From contig CP065000.1 of the NCBI GenBank assembly GCA_016700075.1, forward strand, positions 3,231,001 to 3,295,000: DNA of 64,000 bases. Direction: 5' to 3'. Source of the stretch: Acidobacteriota bacterium. Lineage in GTDB: Bacteria > Acidobacteriota > Blastocatellia > Pyrinomonadales > Pyrinomonadaceae. A program made the translations under genes and the position numbers. Within the stretch, counting starts at the first letter, position 1; each line of letters begins with the position of its first letter. Below are positions 1 through 8,645 of this stretch, piece by piece. The notes beneath the pieces are model-generated. The model was not told the origin of the DNA. It was given only the letters and a program-made list of their open reading frames with translations, and ran no database searches.

Positions 1-1921
1 CGACCGCTTTTGCGTGTTCTTCGTAGCTGCCATGTTCAAAGACCAGGACAATATCAAGATCGGAATGATGGTCCATTCCGCGGCCGCCAAGTTTGCCAAG
101 TGCCAAAACCGCAATATCGCATGCGGGCTCAGTCGGCAGGCCGCGATGTCTTAATTCGATCTCAGCGACAAGCAGCGCGGCGTCGATCGATGCTTCGGCG
201 AGTAGCGTTAGGCGGCGTTTTACCTCTGCAATGTCGACGTCGCCGCGGCATTCTGAAAGGACGACGTCATAAACATACTCATTCCAGACCGAGCGGAGAC
301 GGGTCAGGCGTTCATGGGACGTTCGCGCTTCCCGAACGGCATTTGCCAAACTTACAGCGTAGTCATTGGGGACTGTCGCTGGCGAATCCGCCTCGCCGCG
401 ATCCGGCATTCCGAGCGATGTGAAATAGTCGGCAAAGAACGGTGCATTTTCTCGGAGCAACGCCGCGGATGGACTTTCAGAAAGGATCAAGTCATTGGCA
501 GCGGCCATTTTTACCGGCGTATACGCTGGCTGTGATGCTATATTTGCCGTTTCGGCTGAGCCAAGGACGCGGTCGAAAATGCGTTTTACATTCGCTGTAT
601 GCTGTTCGAGGAAAGGCTGAAGCGGCTCGGACATTGCGAACGTCATTCGATCCGAGATAACTCGCTGTTTATCACTGTCGTCGGGCACGACGTGTGTTTG
701 CAGGCCGTTCTCCATCTGCAGGATGTGTTCGAGCTGACGCAGAAAGGTGTAGGCGGCGGCAAGTTCGGAATGTTCTGTCGACGTGATGTGGCCGCGTTCC
801 ACAAGGCGTGCGAGGCTGATCAGCGTGTGCGGCGTTCGCAGCCATTTATCGTCACCGCCGTACGCCAGCTGCAAAGCCTGAGCAATGAACTCGATCTCGC
901 GAATGCCGCCGCGGCCGAGTTTTACGTTATAGCCGCGTGTAGAGTCTGATTCCGCGTCGATCCGTTCTTTTGAAAGGCGGACGTTCTCGAGCGCTTCGCC
1001 TACGCTTTGACCGGCGACAAAAACAAGGTCCTCGACCGATGTGAAAAACCTACGAAAGAGTTCACCGTCGCCCGCTGATGAACGCGAACGGATCAATACC
1101 TGGCGTTCCCACGGCCGCGCCTCTGTTTCGTAGTATCGAATGGTGTCGGCTAATGACATCGCGAGCGGCCCCATCGTCCCGTGCGGCCGCAGTCGAAGGT
1201 CAACACGATATGCTCCTTCGCTGCCGGAACCGCTGACCATTTTCGTCGTCAATTCGGCGAGCTTTCCAAAATATTCTCGGTTCGTCACGCTGCCGCGGCT
1301 GCCGCCGGCGGTCGTCCCTTCGTTGGAATAGAAAAACACCAGATCGATATCCGACGCGTAATTAAGTTCGCGCGAACCCAGCTTGCCCAACGCGGCGATG
1401 CAGACGGTCGAACGCAGCACGCGGCCCTTTTCATCGGTTTCCCGCGGCATTCCAAAACGGCTGTCTGCCTCATTCAGAGCGAGATCCAATGCCGCCTCGA
1501 GGATGGCGTCGGCAAGGTTTGATATCTCTTCAGTGATCTCTGCAATGGTCGCCAGGCCGCGAATGTCGCGAAGGAAAATGCGGAGCAGTTCGCGGCGTCG
1601 AAAGCGTGAATAGAGCGTCTGCGGGTCGAGCTGCGAATTGGTCAGAGCGAAGCGGGCCAATGATTCCAGCAATTCTTCCTTGCTGCGAACAGCCGTATTT
1701 TTCCGTTCGCGGTCGAGCCAGGTTATGTATTCCGGATGCTGAAGCACGGTCGTTGCAAGCAGCGGCGAGAATGCCGCGATCGCCGAAACGTCGGCAAAAA
1801 GCGGCTCATTTGCCGAAAGCTTTTTGTATTGCGAAGGTTTTTCGGATTCGAGGCGTTCGAGGAAGCGCCTGGCCGCTTCGGCGTCCGGCAGGGAATCGAT
1901 GATGTGGCCGTCTGCGGTCAT
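1..1921 (-). CDS. glnE: Glutamine synthetase adenylyltransferase/adenylyl-removing enzyme (3' part missing)
   Basis: GlnE adenylylates glutamine synthetase and removes AMP from it in response to PII, so it tunes cytoplasmic ammonia assimilation. Reading the minus strand from ATG 1919-1921 gives 640 codons that run off the window start. Two nucleotidyltransferase motifs are visible: LGKLGSRELNYASDIDLVFF at about residues 179-198 (deadenylylase half) and LGKLGGRGMDHHSDLDIVLV close to the window edge (adenylylase half). Both keep the S-D-x-D metal ligands. Family members are about 950-1000 residues, so roughly a third is missing because of the window cut, not a mutation. The ATG overlaps the TGA of the upstream regulator gene (ATGA), implying translational coupling. 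Confidence 0.95.
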   Translation of the reverse strand, partial: MTADGHIIDSLPDAEAARRFLERLESEKPSQYKKLSANEPLFADVSAIAAFSPLLATTVLQHPEYITWLDRERKNTAVRSKEELLESLARFALTNSQLDPQTLYSRFRRRELLRIFLRDIRGLATIAEITEEISNLADAILEAALDLALNEADSRFGMPRETDEKGRVLRSTVCIAALGKLGSRELNYASDIDLVFFYSNEGTTAGGSRGSVTNREYFGKLAELTTKMVSGSGSEGAYRVDLRLRPHGTMGPLAMSLADTIRYYETEARPWERQVLIRSRSSAGDGELFRRFFTSVEDLVFVAGQSVGEALENVRLSKERIDAESDSTRGYNVKLGRGGIREIEFIAQALQLAYGGDDKWLRTPHTLISLARLVERGHITSTEHSELAAAYTFLRQLEHILQMENGLQTHVVPDDSDKQRVISDRMTFAMSEPLQPFLEQHTANVKRIFDRVLGSAETANIASQPAYTPVKMAAANDLILSESPSAALLRENAPFFADYFTSLGMPDRGEADSPATVPNDYAVSLANAVREARTSHERLTRLRSVWNEYVYDVVLSECRGDVDIAEVKRRLTLLAEASIDAALLVAEIELRHRGLPTEPACDIAVLALGKLGGRGMDHHSDLDIVLVFEHGSYEEHAKAV

Positions 1922-3354
1922 CTTTTAAAACGCCTAGCGTCGATGGCGTATTTCTTTATCTTATAGCCGAGAATGCGTTCTGTGGAATCGAGCATCGCTG
2001 CCGCACGCGCAATGTTGCCGCGTGTAGATTTCAAAGCGTCCTGTATGAGGTCCTTTTCAAATGCGGCAATGGCTGATGCGAGCGTGACATTGGCCTCAGT
2101 TCCGCTTTCTTCGGCTGTTTGCAAAGTCGGCGGCAGATGGCGGCCGTGGATAACGTTGCCGTCACAAACGGCGACCGCCTTTTCGATCACGTTCTCAAGC
2201 TCGCGGACATTTCCCGGAAAGTGATAAGCCGTTAGCATATCGATCGCCGGTGTCGAGATCCGCAAAATGTTCTTGTCTAGCTTCTTCTGATATTTCGAAA
2301 CAAAATATTCCGCCAAAAGCAGCACATCCGAACCGCGGTCGCGGAGCGGCGGCAGCGTGATGGTGAAATTCGACAGACGTGCAAGCAGCGGCGTTTCGAT
2401 TGGATCTTCGGCATCACGGTCGGTCGCGGCAATGACGCGAAGATTCGGCAGCCGTTCGGTCGAAAGCTCGCTTCTCACTGAACGCGGCGTTTCGATTATA
2501 GCGAGCAGTGTGGCCTGCATCTCGTCAGGCAATTCAGCTATGTCTTCGATGAACAGCGTGCCGCCGTCGGCAGGTGCAAGAAGATCGCGCCCGCCATTAT
2601 GTGAGGCGGTGGTCGCAGTATCGAGTTTGACGAACGATCGATTGGAGCGAAGGCTCGAGAAGTGAATGGCCTTGGCGGCGAGGTCTTTGCCCGTACCATG
2701 CTCACCCCGGAGCAGAACAGATATATTCGAGCGTGCGACGTTCGCGATCTGATCGAGCACGCCGCGCATCGGTGCTGATGTTCCGACAATTGTCTCGACG
2801 GCAAAACGTTCTCGCATCTCATGTTTCAGGCGTCTATTCTCTTCAGCGAGTTTGAGCCGTTCTTGGCCTGCTGCATGCTCGACGCGGAGTGAATGGGCAA
2901 AAAGCGACGCGAATGCATCGAGCGTTTCGATGACGATGCCTTCGTTGGCGTCCTGTTTGTCGCCAAGCCCGCACGCAAGCATTCCTGCACAGTTCCCGCG
3001 AAATATCACAGGTACGGCCGCCAATTTGCCGGCCCGTGTCGAAAATGCAAGAAAATCGAGCCGTGCGTCCGTTCGGAGCTCGTCGATCACAAGAGGCTGC
3101 GGTCTGGAGATCATCGACCACAGGGAACTCTTGGAAAGCCGCGATTCCAAACGGCGAAAGTCAGCGGCGGCAAGACCGAAGCTTGCTATCACTTCGGCGA
3201 TGGCGGTATCTTCACGCGGCGCGGCGAGGAAAACGAATGATGGAGAAAGAGATTCTTCAATGCCTGCAACGACGGCTTCGCCGCATTCACGGACGCCGGA
3301 AAGGGAAGCGAGCTTGTTCGCGGTCATTCCTAGCGTTCTGAAGCGGTCAGGCAT
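1918..3354 (-). CDS. GAF-AAA+-Fis transcriptional regulator lacking the GAFTGA loop
   Basis: This looks like a NifA/NtrC-type regulator of about 478 residues. A GAF-like sensor covers about 15-165, followed by an AAA+ core with Walker A GEHGTGKD near 217, a Walker-B-like GGTLFIEDI near 264, the sensor strand RVIAATDRD and the arginine-finger stretch LPPLRDRGSDVLLL. A Fis-type helix-turn-helix lies at about 444-470. The segment between FVKLDTAT and PADGGTLF is only about 11 residues, so the usual ELFGHEKGAFTGA loop that contacts sigma-54 is absent, and Walker B reads ED instead of DE. An upstream in-frame start at 3594 exists, but it would run through the divergent pseudouridine synthase gene, so ATG 3354 is preferred. 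Coupling to glnE hints at nitrogen control; that is inference. Confidence 0.85.
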   Translation of the reverse strand: MPDRFRTLGMTANKLASLSGVRECGEAVVAGIEESLSPSFVFLAAPREDTAIAEVIASFGLAAADFRRLESRLSKSSLWSMISRPQPLVIDELRTDARLDFLAFSTRAGKLAAVPVIFRGNCAGMLACGLGDKQDANEGIVIETLDAFASLFAHSLRVEHAAGQERLKLAEENRRLKHEMRERFAVETIVGTSAPMRGVLDQIANVARSNISVLLRGEHGTGKDLAAKAIHFSSLRSNRSFVKLDTATTASHNGGRDLLAPADGGTLFIEDIAELPDEMQATLLAIIETPRSVRSELSTERLPNLRVIAATDRDAEDPIETPLLARLSNFTITLPPLRDRGSDVLLLAEYFVSKYQKKLDKNILRISTPAIDMLTAYHFPGNVRELENVIEKAVAVCDGNVIHGRHLPPTLQTAEESGTEANVTLASAIAAFEKDLIQDALKSTRGNIARAAAMLDSTERILGYKIKKYAIDARRFKR

Positions 3355-3447
3355 ATCGTATCGTATTCCTACAATATTGTAGGATGATTGCCCGCGAATC
3401 ACGAATCTCAACGGGCATATGTTTGTTTTGAGCGGTAAACTTTGAGT

Positions 3448-4371
3448 ATGTTCTGCAGATACGAGTTTGTTGTCGAGCCTGAGTACAAAAAGTACCGGTT
3501 GGAGGACTATCTGCTCGATAAACTGCCTCTTTTCAGCAAGATGTATCTGCGTCACACCATTCGCGACGGCGGCTGCGAGGTGAACGGAATTCACGAAAAT
3601 ATCGGCAGAAGGCTGCGAGCGGGCGATTTCGTAGAGATAACGCTGGACGAAACACGCGGAAGATCGATGCGTCCTGAAAAGATCGCCCTAGAGATAGTTT
3701 TCGAAGACACGGATCTGATTGTTGTGAATAAGCCCGCCGGAATGCTGGTCCATCCTTCGCACCGTGAGAACAGCGGAACGCTGCTGAATGCGATCGTTCA
3801 CCATCTGAATGCGGGATCGTCGCCCGATCGTTCGGCCGTACGTCCGGGGCTCATACACCGTCTGGACAAAGACACTTCAGGGCTCATTGTTGTCGCAAAG
3901 AATGCGCGTTCACATCGGATCCTAGCGGGGCATTTTATGAAAAAGCGAGTTACTAAACGTTATCTCGCCTTGGTTGAGGGAATCGTTGAAGAGAACGAAG
4001 GCGATATCGTCGCACCGATAGGCCGTTACGATGAACTGAAACATTGGAGTGTTAAGGCAGACGGGAAATATTCAAAGTCGAGGTTCTGGGTCATCGAACG
4101 ACGTGCAGATACCACGCTGATCGAAATGGAGCCGATCACGGGCCGCACGAATCAACTGCGGATCCATTGCGAGGCGATTGGACATCCGATAGTCGGCGAT
4201 GTGAAACGCGGCGGGCGTGAATTCGAGCGTCTTTGCCTGCACGCGTGGAAACTCGAATTTCCGCATCCTTCGGGCGGCGGGATAATGAGCTTTTCAGCAG
4301 AGCCCGACGGCGGCGTTTTCAAAGTCGAGGCTCACGGACGTGAAGGGTCCGTTTCGACCGGCGGCCGATAG
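3448..4371 (+). CDS. RluA-family pseudouridine synthase
   Basis: This enzyme isomerises specific uridines in rRNA or tRNA to pseudouridine. The N-terminal 70 residues form an S4-like RNA-binding domain (YRLEDYLLDKLPLFSKMYLR and following). The catalytic motif HRLDKDTSGLIVVAKN carries the nucleophilic Asp near residue 140, and GRTNQLRIH is the second family signature. Length (about 307 residues) fits RluD/RluC-type enzymes, but sequence alone does not fix which position it modifies, so no symbol is given. A TTG at 3442, two codons upstream in frame, is an alternative start. Its 3' end overlaps the convergent D-aminoacylase-like gene by about 40 bp. Confidence 0.93.
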   Translation: MFCRYEFVVEPEYKKYRLEDYLLDKLPLFSKMYLRHTIRDGGCEVNGIHENIGRRLRAGDFVEITLDETRGRSMRPEKIALEIVFEDTDLIVVNKPAGMLVHPSHRENSGTLLNAIVHHLNAGSSPDRSAVRPGLIHRLDKDTSGLIVVAKNARSHRILAGHFMKKRVTKRYLALVEGIVEENEGDIVAPIGRYDELKHWSVKADGKYSKSRFWVIERRADTTLIEMEPITGRTNQLRIHCEAIGHPIVGDVKRGGREFERLCLHAWKLEFPHPSGGGIMSFSAEPDGGVFKVEAHGREGSVSTGGR

Positions 4372-5948
4372 CCCGGCCCGCGAATGCTTTGGCCGGACAT
4401 TGTTCCTGTCATTTTTGTGCCGTCGAAAACGACCTTTCCGTTCACGATCACATTTGAAAAACCGACCGCATACTGATGCGGGTTTTCGAATGTCGCTTTG
4501 TCGCCCACGGTCTTATCGTCAATAATAACAATATCGGCGACAAAGCCCTCGCGTATCTGGCCGCGGTCGCGGAAGCCGAAAGTGTTCGCGGGAAGCGAGG
4601 TCATTTTGCGGATGGCGTCTTCCAGGCCGAGAATTTTCATCTCGCGGACGTAGCGGCCGAGAAAGCGTGCATTGTTGCCGTAGCCGCGAGGATGCGGGAC
4701 GCCGGAACCGAACTGCCGCACGCCGCTGTCTGACGCGAACATTGTGAACGGCGCCTTCATAATTGTTTGGACGTCTTCCTCGCTCATTACCTGATATACC
4801 ATCTGCGCCCCGCCTGCGTTGTACATCTCAAATATCTGATCGATCTGATCGTCAAGCGAATCGGAATTACGAACGGCCTTCGTTATCTGGGCGATATTCT
4901 TGCCGTTAAGTTCGGGATTCGTTCGGTAATTAGCAACGTAGGCAAATGCGTAATCTGCAAAACCGCGTTCTGCGAGGCCGCGTTTCATAGATTCGCGTAT
5001 CTTTTCGCGCGTTTCGGGGACGCCGATGCGTTTTTTGCCTTCCTCGCGACCTCCTGCTATAGCCCAAGTGGGTAGACGTGCATCGAGTGAGGTTGACGAT
5101 GCAGGATATGCGTATTGATCGATCGTTACGTTCAATCCTCGACGGCGGGCGTCCGCTACGAGATCGAGTGTCATCGGGCTTTTGCCCCAGAGCGACTTAG
5201 CAGAGATCTTGAAATGCGAGATCTGCACCGGCATTCTTGCCGCCTCACCGATACCGATTGCTTCGTTGATCGCATCGACAACGCCCGTGCCTTCGTCGCG
5301 AATATGGCTGGCGTAAATGCCTCCGTATTTTGATGCCGCTTTTGCAAGTTCGACCACCTCAGGAGTTTCCGAATAGGTCCCGGGAACGTATATCAGGCCT
5401 GTCGCGAAGCCGACGGCACCTTCACGCATCCCGCGTTCGACGAGTTCATTCATTTTCTGCTGCTCTTCGGCGGTCGGAGCTCGGTTCTCAAGCTCCATCA
5501 CTCGCGAGCGAACCGAATTGTGGCCGATCAGCGTCGAGATATTTATCGCCAGCGGATCCTTCTTTATGCGGTCGAGGAAATCGCCGACGTTTGTAACAGA
5601 AGTGCCGCAATTACCTGTGATGAGCGTGGTGACGCCCATTCGGATGAAATTCTCGGCCTGTGGATATTCATAGATATCTTCTGTGTGGGCATGAACGTCG
5701 ATGAATCCGGGGGCGACGATCTGGCCTTTTGCATCGATCACCTGTTTCGCTTTTGTTTGATCGAATCGGCCGACAGCGGCGATGCGGCCGTCCCGAATCG
5801 CGACCGAACCGTTGAACCAAGGGTTACCGGTGCCGTCAACGATGCGGCCGTTTATGATGACGACGTCGTAGGTTTCCGCGGTCTGGATCGCGATGCCTGA
5901 AGAAGCCAAAATAAGCAGAAGCGTGAGCGAAACAAGTTTTTGCAACAT
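4332..5948 (-). CDS. Secreted N-acyl-D-amino-acid deacylase-like amidohydrolase
   Basis: The product is a metal-dependent amidohydrolase of the D-aminoacylase group, predicted to release D-amino acids from N-acyl forms. ATG 5948 gives a good signal peptide (MLQKLVSLTLLLILASSGIA), so it is probably periplasmic or exported. An upstream in-frame ATG at 5984 would spoil the signal peptide and cross a hairpin. The metal-binding FIDVHAHTED (His86 and His88) and the GNCGTS motif, with the bridging Cys near 114 typical of D-aminoacylases, are present, as are SHFK and the late metal-ligand segment FASDSGV. Length of 538 residues is normal for the family. Substrate is inferred; dipeptide or other acyl substrates are possible. 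Confidence 0.88.
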   Translation of the reverse strand: MLQKLVSLTLLLILASSGIAIQTAETYDVVIINGRIVDGTGNPWFNGSVAIRDGRIAAVGRFDQTKAKQVIDAKGQIVAPGFIDVHAHTEDIYEYPQAENFIRMGVTTLITGNCGTSVTNVGDFLDRIKKDPLAINISTLIGHNSVRSRVMELENRAPTAEEQQKMNELVERGMREGAVGFATGLIYVPGTYSETPEVVELAKAASKYGGIYASHIRDEGTGVVDAINEAIGIGEAARMPVQISHFKISAKSLWGKSPMTLDLVADARRRGLNVTIDQYAYPASSTSLDARLPTWAIAGGREEGKKRIGVPETREKIRESMKRGLAERGFADYAFAYVANYRTNPELNGKNIAQITKAVRNSDSLDDQIDQIFEMYNAGGAQMVYQVMSEEDVQTIMKAPFTMFASDSGVRQFGSGVPHPRGYGNNARFLGRYVREMKILGLEDAIRKMTSLPANTFGFRDRGQIREGFVADIVIIDDKTVGDKATFENPHQYAVGFSNVIVNGKVVFDGTKMTGTMSGQSIRGPGYRPPVETDPSRP

Positions 5949-5959
5949 AAGGAAAAGAT

Positions 5960-5995
5960 GCCCCGAAATCGTTGAGCAAGTCAATGTTTCGGGGC
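5960..5995 (-). terminator. Hairpin between TerC-like and D-aminoacylase-like genes
   Basis: Perfect 9-bp inverted repeat GCCCCGAAA/TTTCGGGGC with an 18-nt loop, lying 24 bp after the TerC-like stop and ending 11 bp before the next start codon. On the minus strand it is followed by ATCTTTTCC, a poor U-tract. It may be a weak terminator of the TerC-like transcript or a leader hairpin of the downstream gene. Confidence 0.5.
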
Positions 5996-6019
5996 TCTAA
6001 TTTGTGGATACGACAGAAC

Positions 6020-6781
6020 TTATACGGCGTTCGGAGCTCGGCTGTCGTGGAGCGGGCCGCGGAGCTCGATCGGCGGTGCGGAGCGCTTGCGGATCTTCAT
6101 ATTCAGGAACTCGACAAAGACCGAGAACGCCATTGCGAAGTAGATGTAGCCCTTCGGAATGTGTACTTCGATACCTTCAACGACTAGCGTGAAGCCGATC
6201 AGCAGCAGGAACGCTAGGGCAAGCATCTTGATTGTCGGATGACGCTGAACGAACGCTCCAATGGGTCCCGCAAACAACATCATCGCAATTATCGAGACAA
6301 CTACCGCTGCGACCATTACGGCGATCTGATTGACCATACCGATCGCGGTGATGACCGAATCAAGCGAAAAAACGATATCAAGTAGGCCGATCTGAACGAT
6401 GACCATTCCGAAAGATGCATAGACCTTTTTAGCTGCGTGGCTCTCCTCGCCTTCAAGTGTGGTGTGTATCTCGTGCGTAGACTTAGCGATCAGGAATAAC
6501 CCGCCGAGGATCAGGATCAGGTCGCGCCCTGAAACTTCGTGTCCGAAAACCGCGAACAATGCTGCCGTCAGGCCCATCACCCAAGAGAGCGAGAAAAGCA
6601 GTATCACCCGCATTATCAAGGCCAGTGCGAGGCCGATGAAACGGGCGCGCGGCTGCTGCTCGGGTGGGAGCTTTCCGGCAAGGATCGAAATAAAGATTAT
6701 GTTGTCGATGCCAAGGACGAGTTCAAGTACGGTCAGGGTCGCGAAGGCGATCCAGATCTGCGGGTCGTAGAGGAGTTCCAT
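6020..6781 (-). CDS. TerC-family integral membrane protein
   Basis: A 253-residue inner-membrane protein of the TerC family (YoaE/Alx-like, without C-terminal CBS domains). Two hallmark acidic membrane motifs are present, ELVLGIDNIIF near residues 20-30 and IVFSLDSVITAIG near 135-147, in a protein with about seven hydrophobic segments. Family members are linked to tellurite resistance and to manganese or other metal export during metalation of secreted proteins; the ion here cannot be read from sequence. It is downstream of the pyr-associated secreted protein with a gap of about 40 bp, so it could be co-transcribed with it. Confidence 0.9.
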   Translation of the reverse strand: MELLYDPQIWIAFATLTVLELVLGIDNIIFISILAGKLPPEQQPRARFIGLALALIMRVILLFSLSWVMGLTAALFAVFGHEVSGRDLILILGGLFLIAKSTHEIHTTLEGEESHAAKKVYASFGMVIVQIGLLDIVFSLDSVITAIGMVNQIAVMVAAVVVSIIAMMLFAGPIGAFVQRHPTIKMLALAFLLLIGFTLVVEGIEVHIPKGYIYFAMAFSVFVEFLNMKIRKRSAPPIELRGPLHDSRAPNAV

Positions 6782-6820
6782 ATTTTTACCCGTTAAGTTT
6801 TACCTTTTTCGAGGCCGAAC

Positions 6821-7348
6821 CTATTCGTCTTCGTAAGAGAATTTACAGGGTTTCGCTGCCGATGCGTCAGCTAACCGGCGTGCGACGACGTTCTGATTCG
6901 TCTGAGGCCGAACAACGTCAGTTACGCATGAGCCATCGGGCGTGATCTTTGATACGACAAGCAGCGAAGTTACCTTGTGGGCGTCTTCCGGGTTTTCGCT
7001 GATGTTGAAACGGACGATCAAAGCGAAGGGAACACCGCGTCGGACGCGCCACTCAGCTTTACTTCCGAGGTAAGAGAATGCACTCGATACATCCCAAAAC
7101 TTGAGCTGACGCTGTCCGCCGCCCGGCGAGATCACGTCGATCGATTGCCGTAGGTCGCCTTCGACGGCGTGGAGTTTATAGCCACCGACGCCTTTGCATT
7201 CCCCGCGGTAGAGCCCACCGCCTTCTTCGTCAAGTTCAAGTGTCTTGCATTTACTCGCGTCAAGGTCGGTGTACACGCTGGTGACCTGTGCAGAGGAATG
7301 CGCCGCGGCAAATAGGACAATTGCCGAAATAAAAATAAGGAACTTCAT
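6821..7348 (-). CDS. Small secreted protein of unknown function in the pyr operon
   Basis: A 175-residue protein with a clear signal peptide (MKFLIFISAIVLFAAAHSSA, cleavage probably before QVT), followed by a soluble, beta-rich domain. Four cysteines remain after cleavage (in SKCKTL, GECKGV, GSCVTD and KPCKFSY), enough for two disulfides in the periplasm. I recognise no family. It starts only 8 bp after the pyrC stop, so it is very likely co-transcribed with pyrB-pyrC, although an extracytoplasmic protein has no obvious role in pyrimidine synthesis. The link may be co-expression of convenience. Confidence 0.75.
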   Translation of the reverse strand: MKFLIFISAIVLFAAAHSSAQVTSVYTDLDASKCKTLELDEEGGGLYRGECKGVGGYKLHAVEGDLRQSIDVISPGGGQRQLKFWDVSSAFSYLGSKAEWRVRRGVPFALIVRFNISENPEDAHKVTSLLVVSKITPDGSCVTDVVRPQTNQNVVARRLADASAAKPCKFSYEDE

Positions 7349-7356
7349 AAGTATGT

Positions 7357-8640
7357 CTAGGCCTTAAAGACCAACCTTCCGCTGACGAATGTGGCGACCG
7401 CTCTGCCGGTAAACTCCCATCCGTCGAACGGCGAGTTTCGCGAACGCGAACGCGATTCGGCGTTACTATACGCCCATTTCAATTCGGGGTCAATCACCGT
7501 AATATCGGCGATGGAACCGGGCCGCAGAGTGCCGCGTCCTTCGAGGCTGAAAATGCGTGCGGGGTTGGCCGAACACATCTCGACAAGACGTTCGAGGCTA
7601 ATGATCCCTTTGTGGACAAGCTCGTTGAATGCAAGGCCGACGGCGGTTTCCAGTCCCGTAATTCCCATCGGTGCCCGGTCGAATTCGAGAGCTTTTTCGT
7701 CGTGATGATGCGGTGCGTGGTCTGTTGCGATGGCGTCGATGGTGCCGTCTTTTATGCCTTCGATGATGGCGTCAACGTGCTCTTCGGAGCGGAGCGGTGG
7801 GGCCATCTTGTAGTTGGTATCGTAGCCTTCAACGTATTTGTCGGTCAGCGTGAAATGATGTGGCGTGACTTCGCAGGTAACATTGATGCCTTCATTCTTC
7901 GCACGTCGAACGGCCTCAACAGCACCCTTCGTCGAAACGTGGGCGATGTGAACATGGGCACCAGTGTCTTGCGCAAGAATGATATCGCGGACGGCATCGA
8001 TGTCCTCGGCGAGTGCGGGCATTCCTTTGAGGCCAAGCAAAAGCGAGACGCGGCCTTCGTGCATTACGCCGCCGGCGGACAATGACTTGTCCTCGCAATG
8101 ATCGATCACCGGCAGGCCGAAATCTTTCGCATACTGCATCGCACGCCGCATGATGCCGGCGTTCGGCACAGGACGCCCATCGTCGGAAACTGCGACGGCA
8201 CCCGCCGCTTTCATCTCGCCCATTTCCGCCAGCTCGGCCCCGTCAGATGATTTCGTGATAGCGCCGATCGGAAAGACGTTCGCTGAACCAGCGTGCTCGG
8301 CCTGCTCGATCATGTAGCGAGTAATAGCTGCATTGTCGTTTACGGGATTCGTATTCGGCATCGGGCAAACTGACGTCCAGCCGCCAGCCACCGCCGCCGC
8401 ACAACCCGAAGCGATCGTCTCCTTATGCTCCTGACCCGGCTCACGCAAGTGAACATGCAGATCAATAAACCCCGGCGCCACAAGCAACCCCGTCGCGTCA
8501 AAAACCTCGCAACCCTCAGGCTGCGTTTCGTTCGGCCGAAGCCACGCAGAAACTTTTCCGTCCTCAATGAGAACGGACATTCCCGTATTTTCCTGAGCGG
8601 CCGGATCGATCAGATGGCCGTTTGCGATAAAAAGCTTCAT
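7357..8640 (-). CDS. pyrC: Dihydroorotase (class I)
   Basis: This enzyme cyclises N-carbamoyl-L-aspartate to dihydroorotate, the third step of UMP synthesis. The 427-residue sequence carries the binuclear metal site of class I dihydroorotases: FIDLHVHLREPGQEHKET (HxH) near residue 60, HCED in the middle, HIAHVSTKGA, and the C-terminal catalytic Asp in AIATDHAPHH. The N-terminus starts with the expected beta-strand LFIANGHLIDP. It lies 5 bp downstream of pyrB, consistent with one transcript and with the ATCase-DHOase association seen in some bacteria. All key residues are intact. Confidence 0.96.
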   Translation of the reverse strand: MKLFIANGHLIDPAAQENTGMSVLIEDGKVSAWLRPNETQPEGCEVFDATGLLVAPGFIDLHVHLREPGQEHKETIASGCAAAVAGGWTSVCPMPNTNPVNDNAAITRYMIEQAEHAGSANVFPIGAITKSSDGAELAEMGEMKAAGAVAVSDDGRPVPNAGIMRRAMQYAKDFGLPVIDHCEDKSLSAGGVMHEGRVSLLLGLKGMPALAEDIDAVRDIILAQDTGAHVHIAHVSTKGAVEAVRRAKNEGINVTCEVTPHHFTLTDKYVEGYDTNYKMAPPLRSEEHVDAIIEGIKDGTIDAIATDHAPHHHDEKALEFDRAPMGITGLETAVGLAFNELVHKGIISLERLVEMCSANPARIFSLEGRGTLRPGSIADITVIDPELKWAYSNAESRSRSRNSPFDGWEFTGRAVATFVSGRLVFKA

Positions 8641-8645
8641 AGAAA

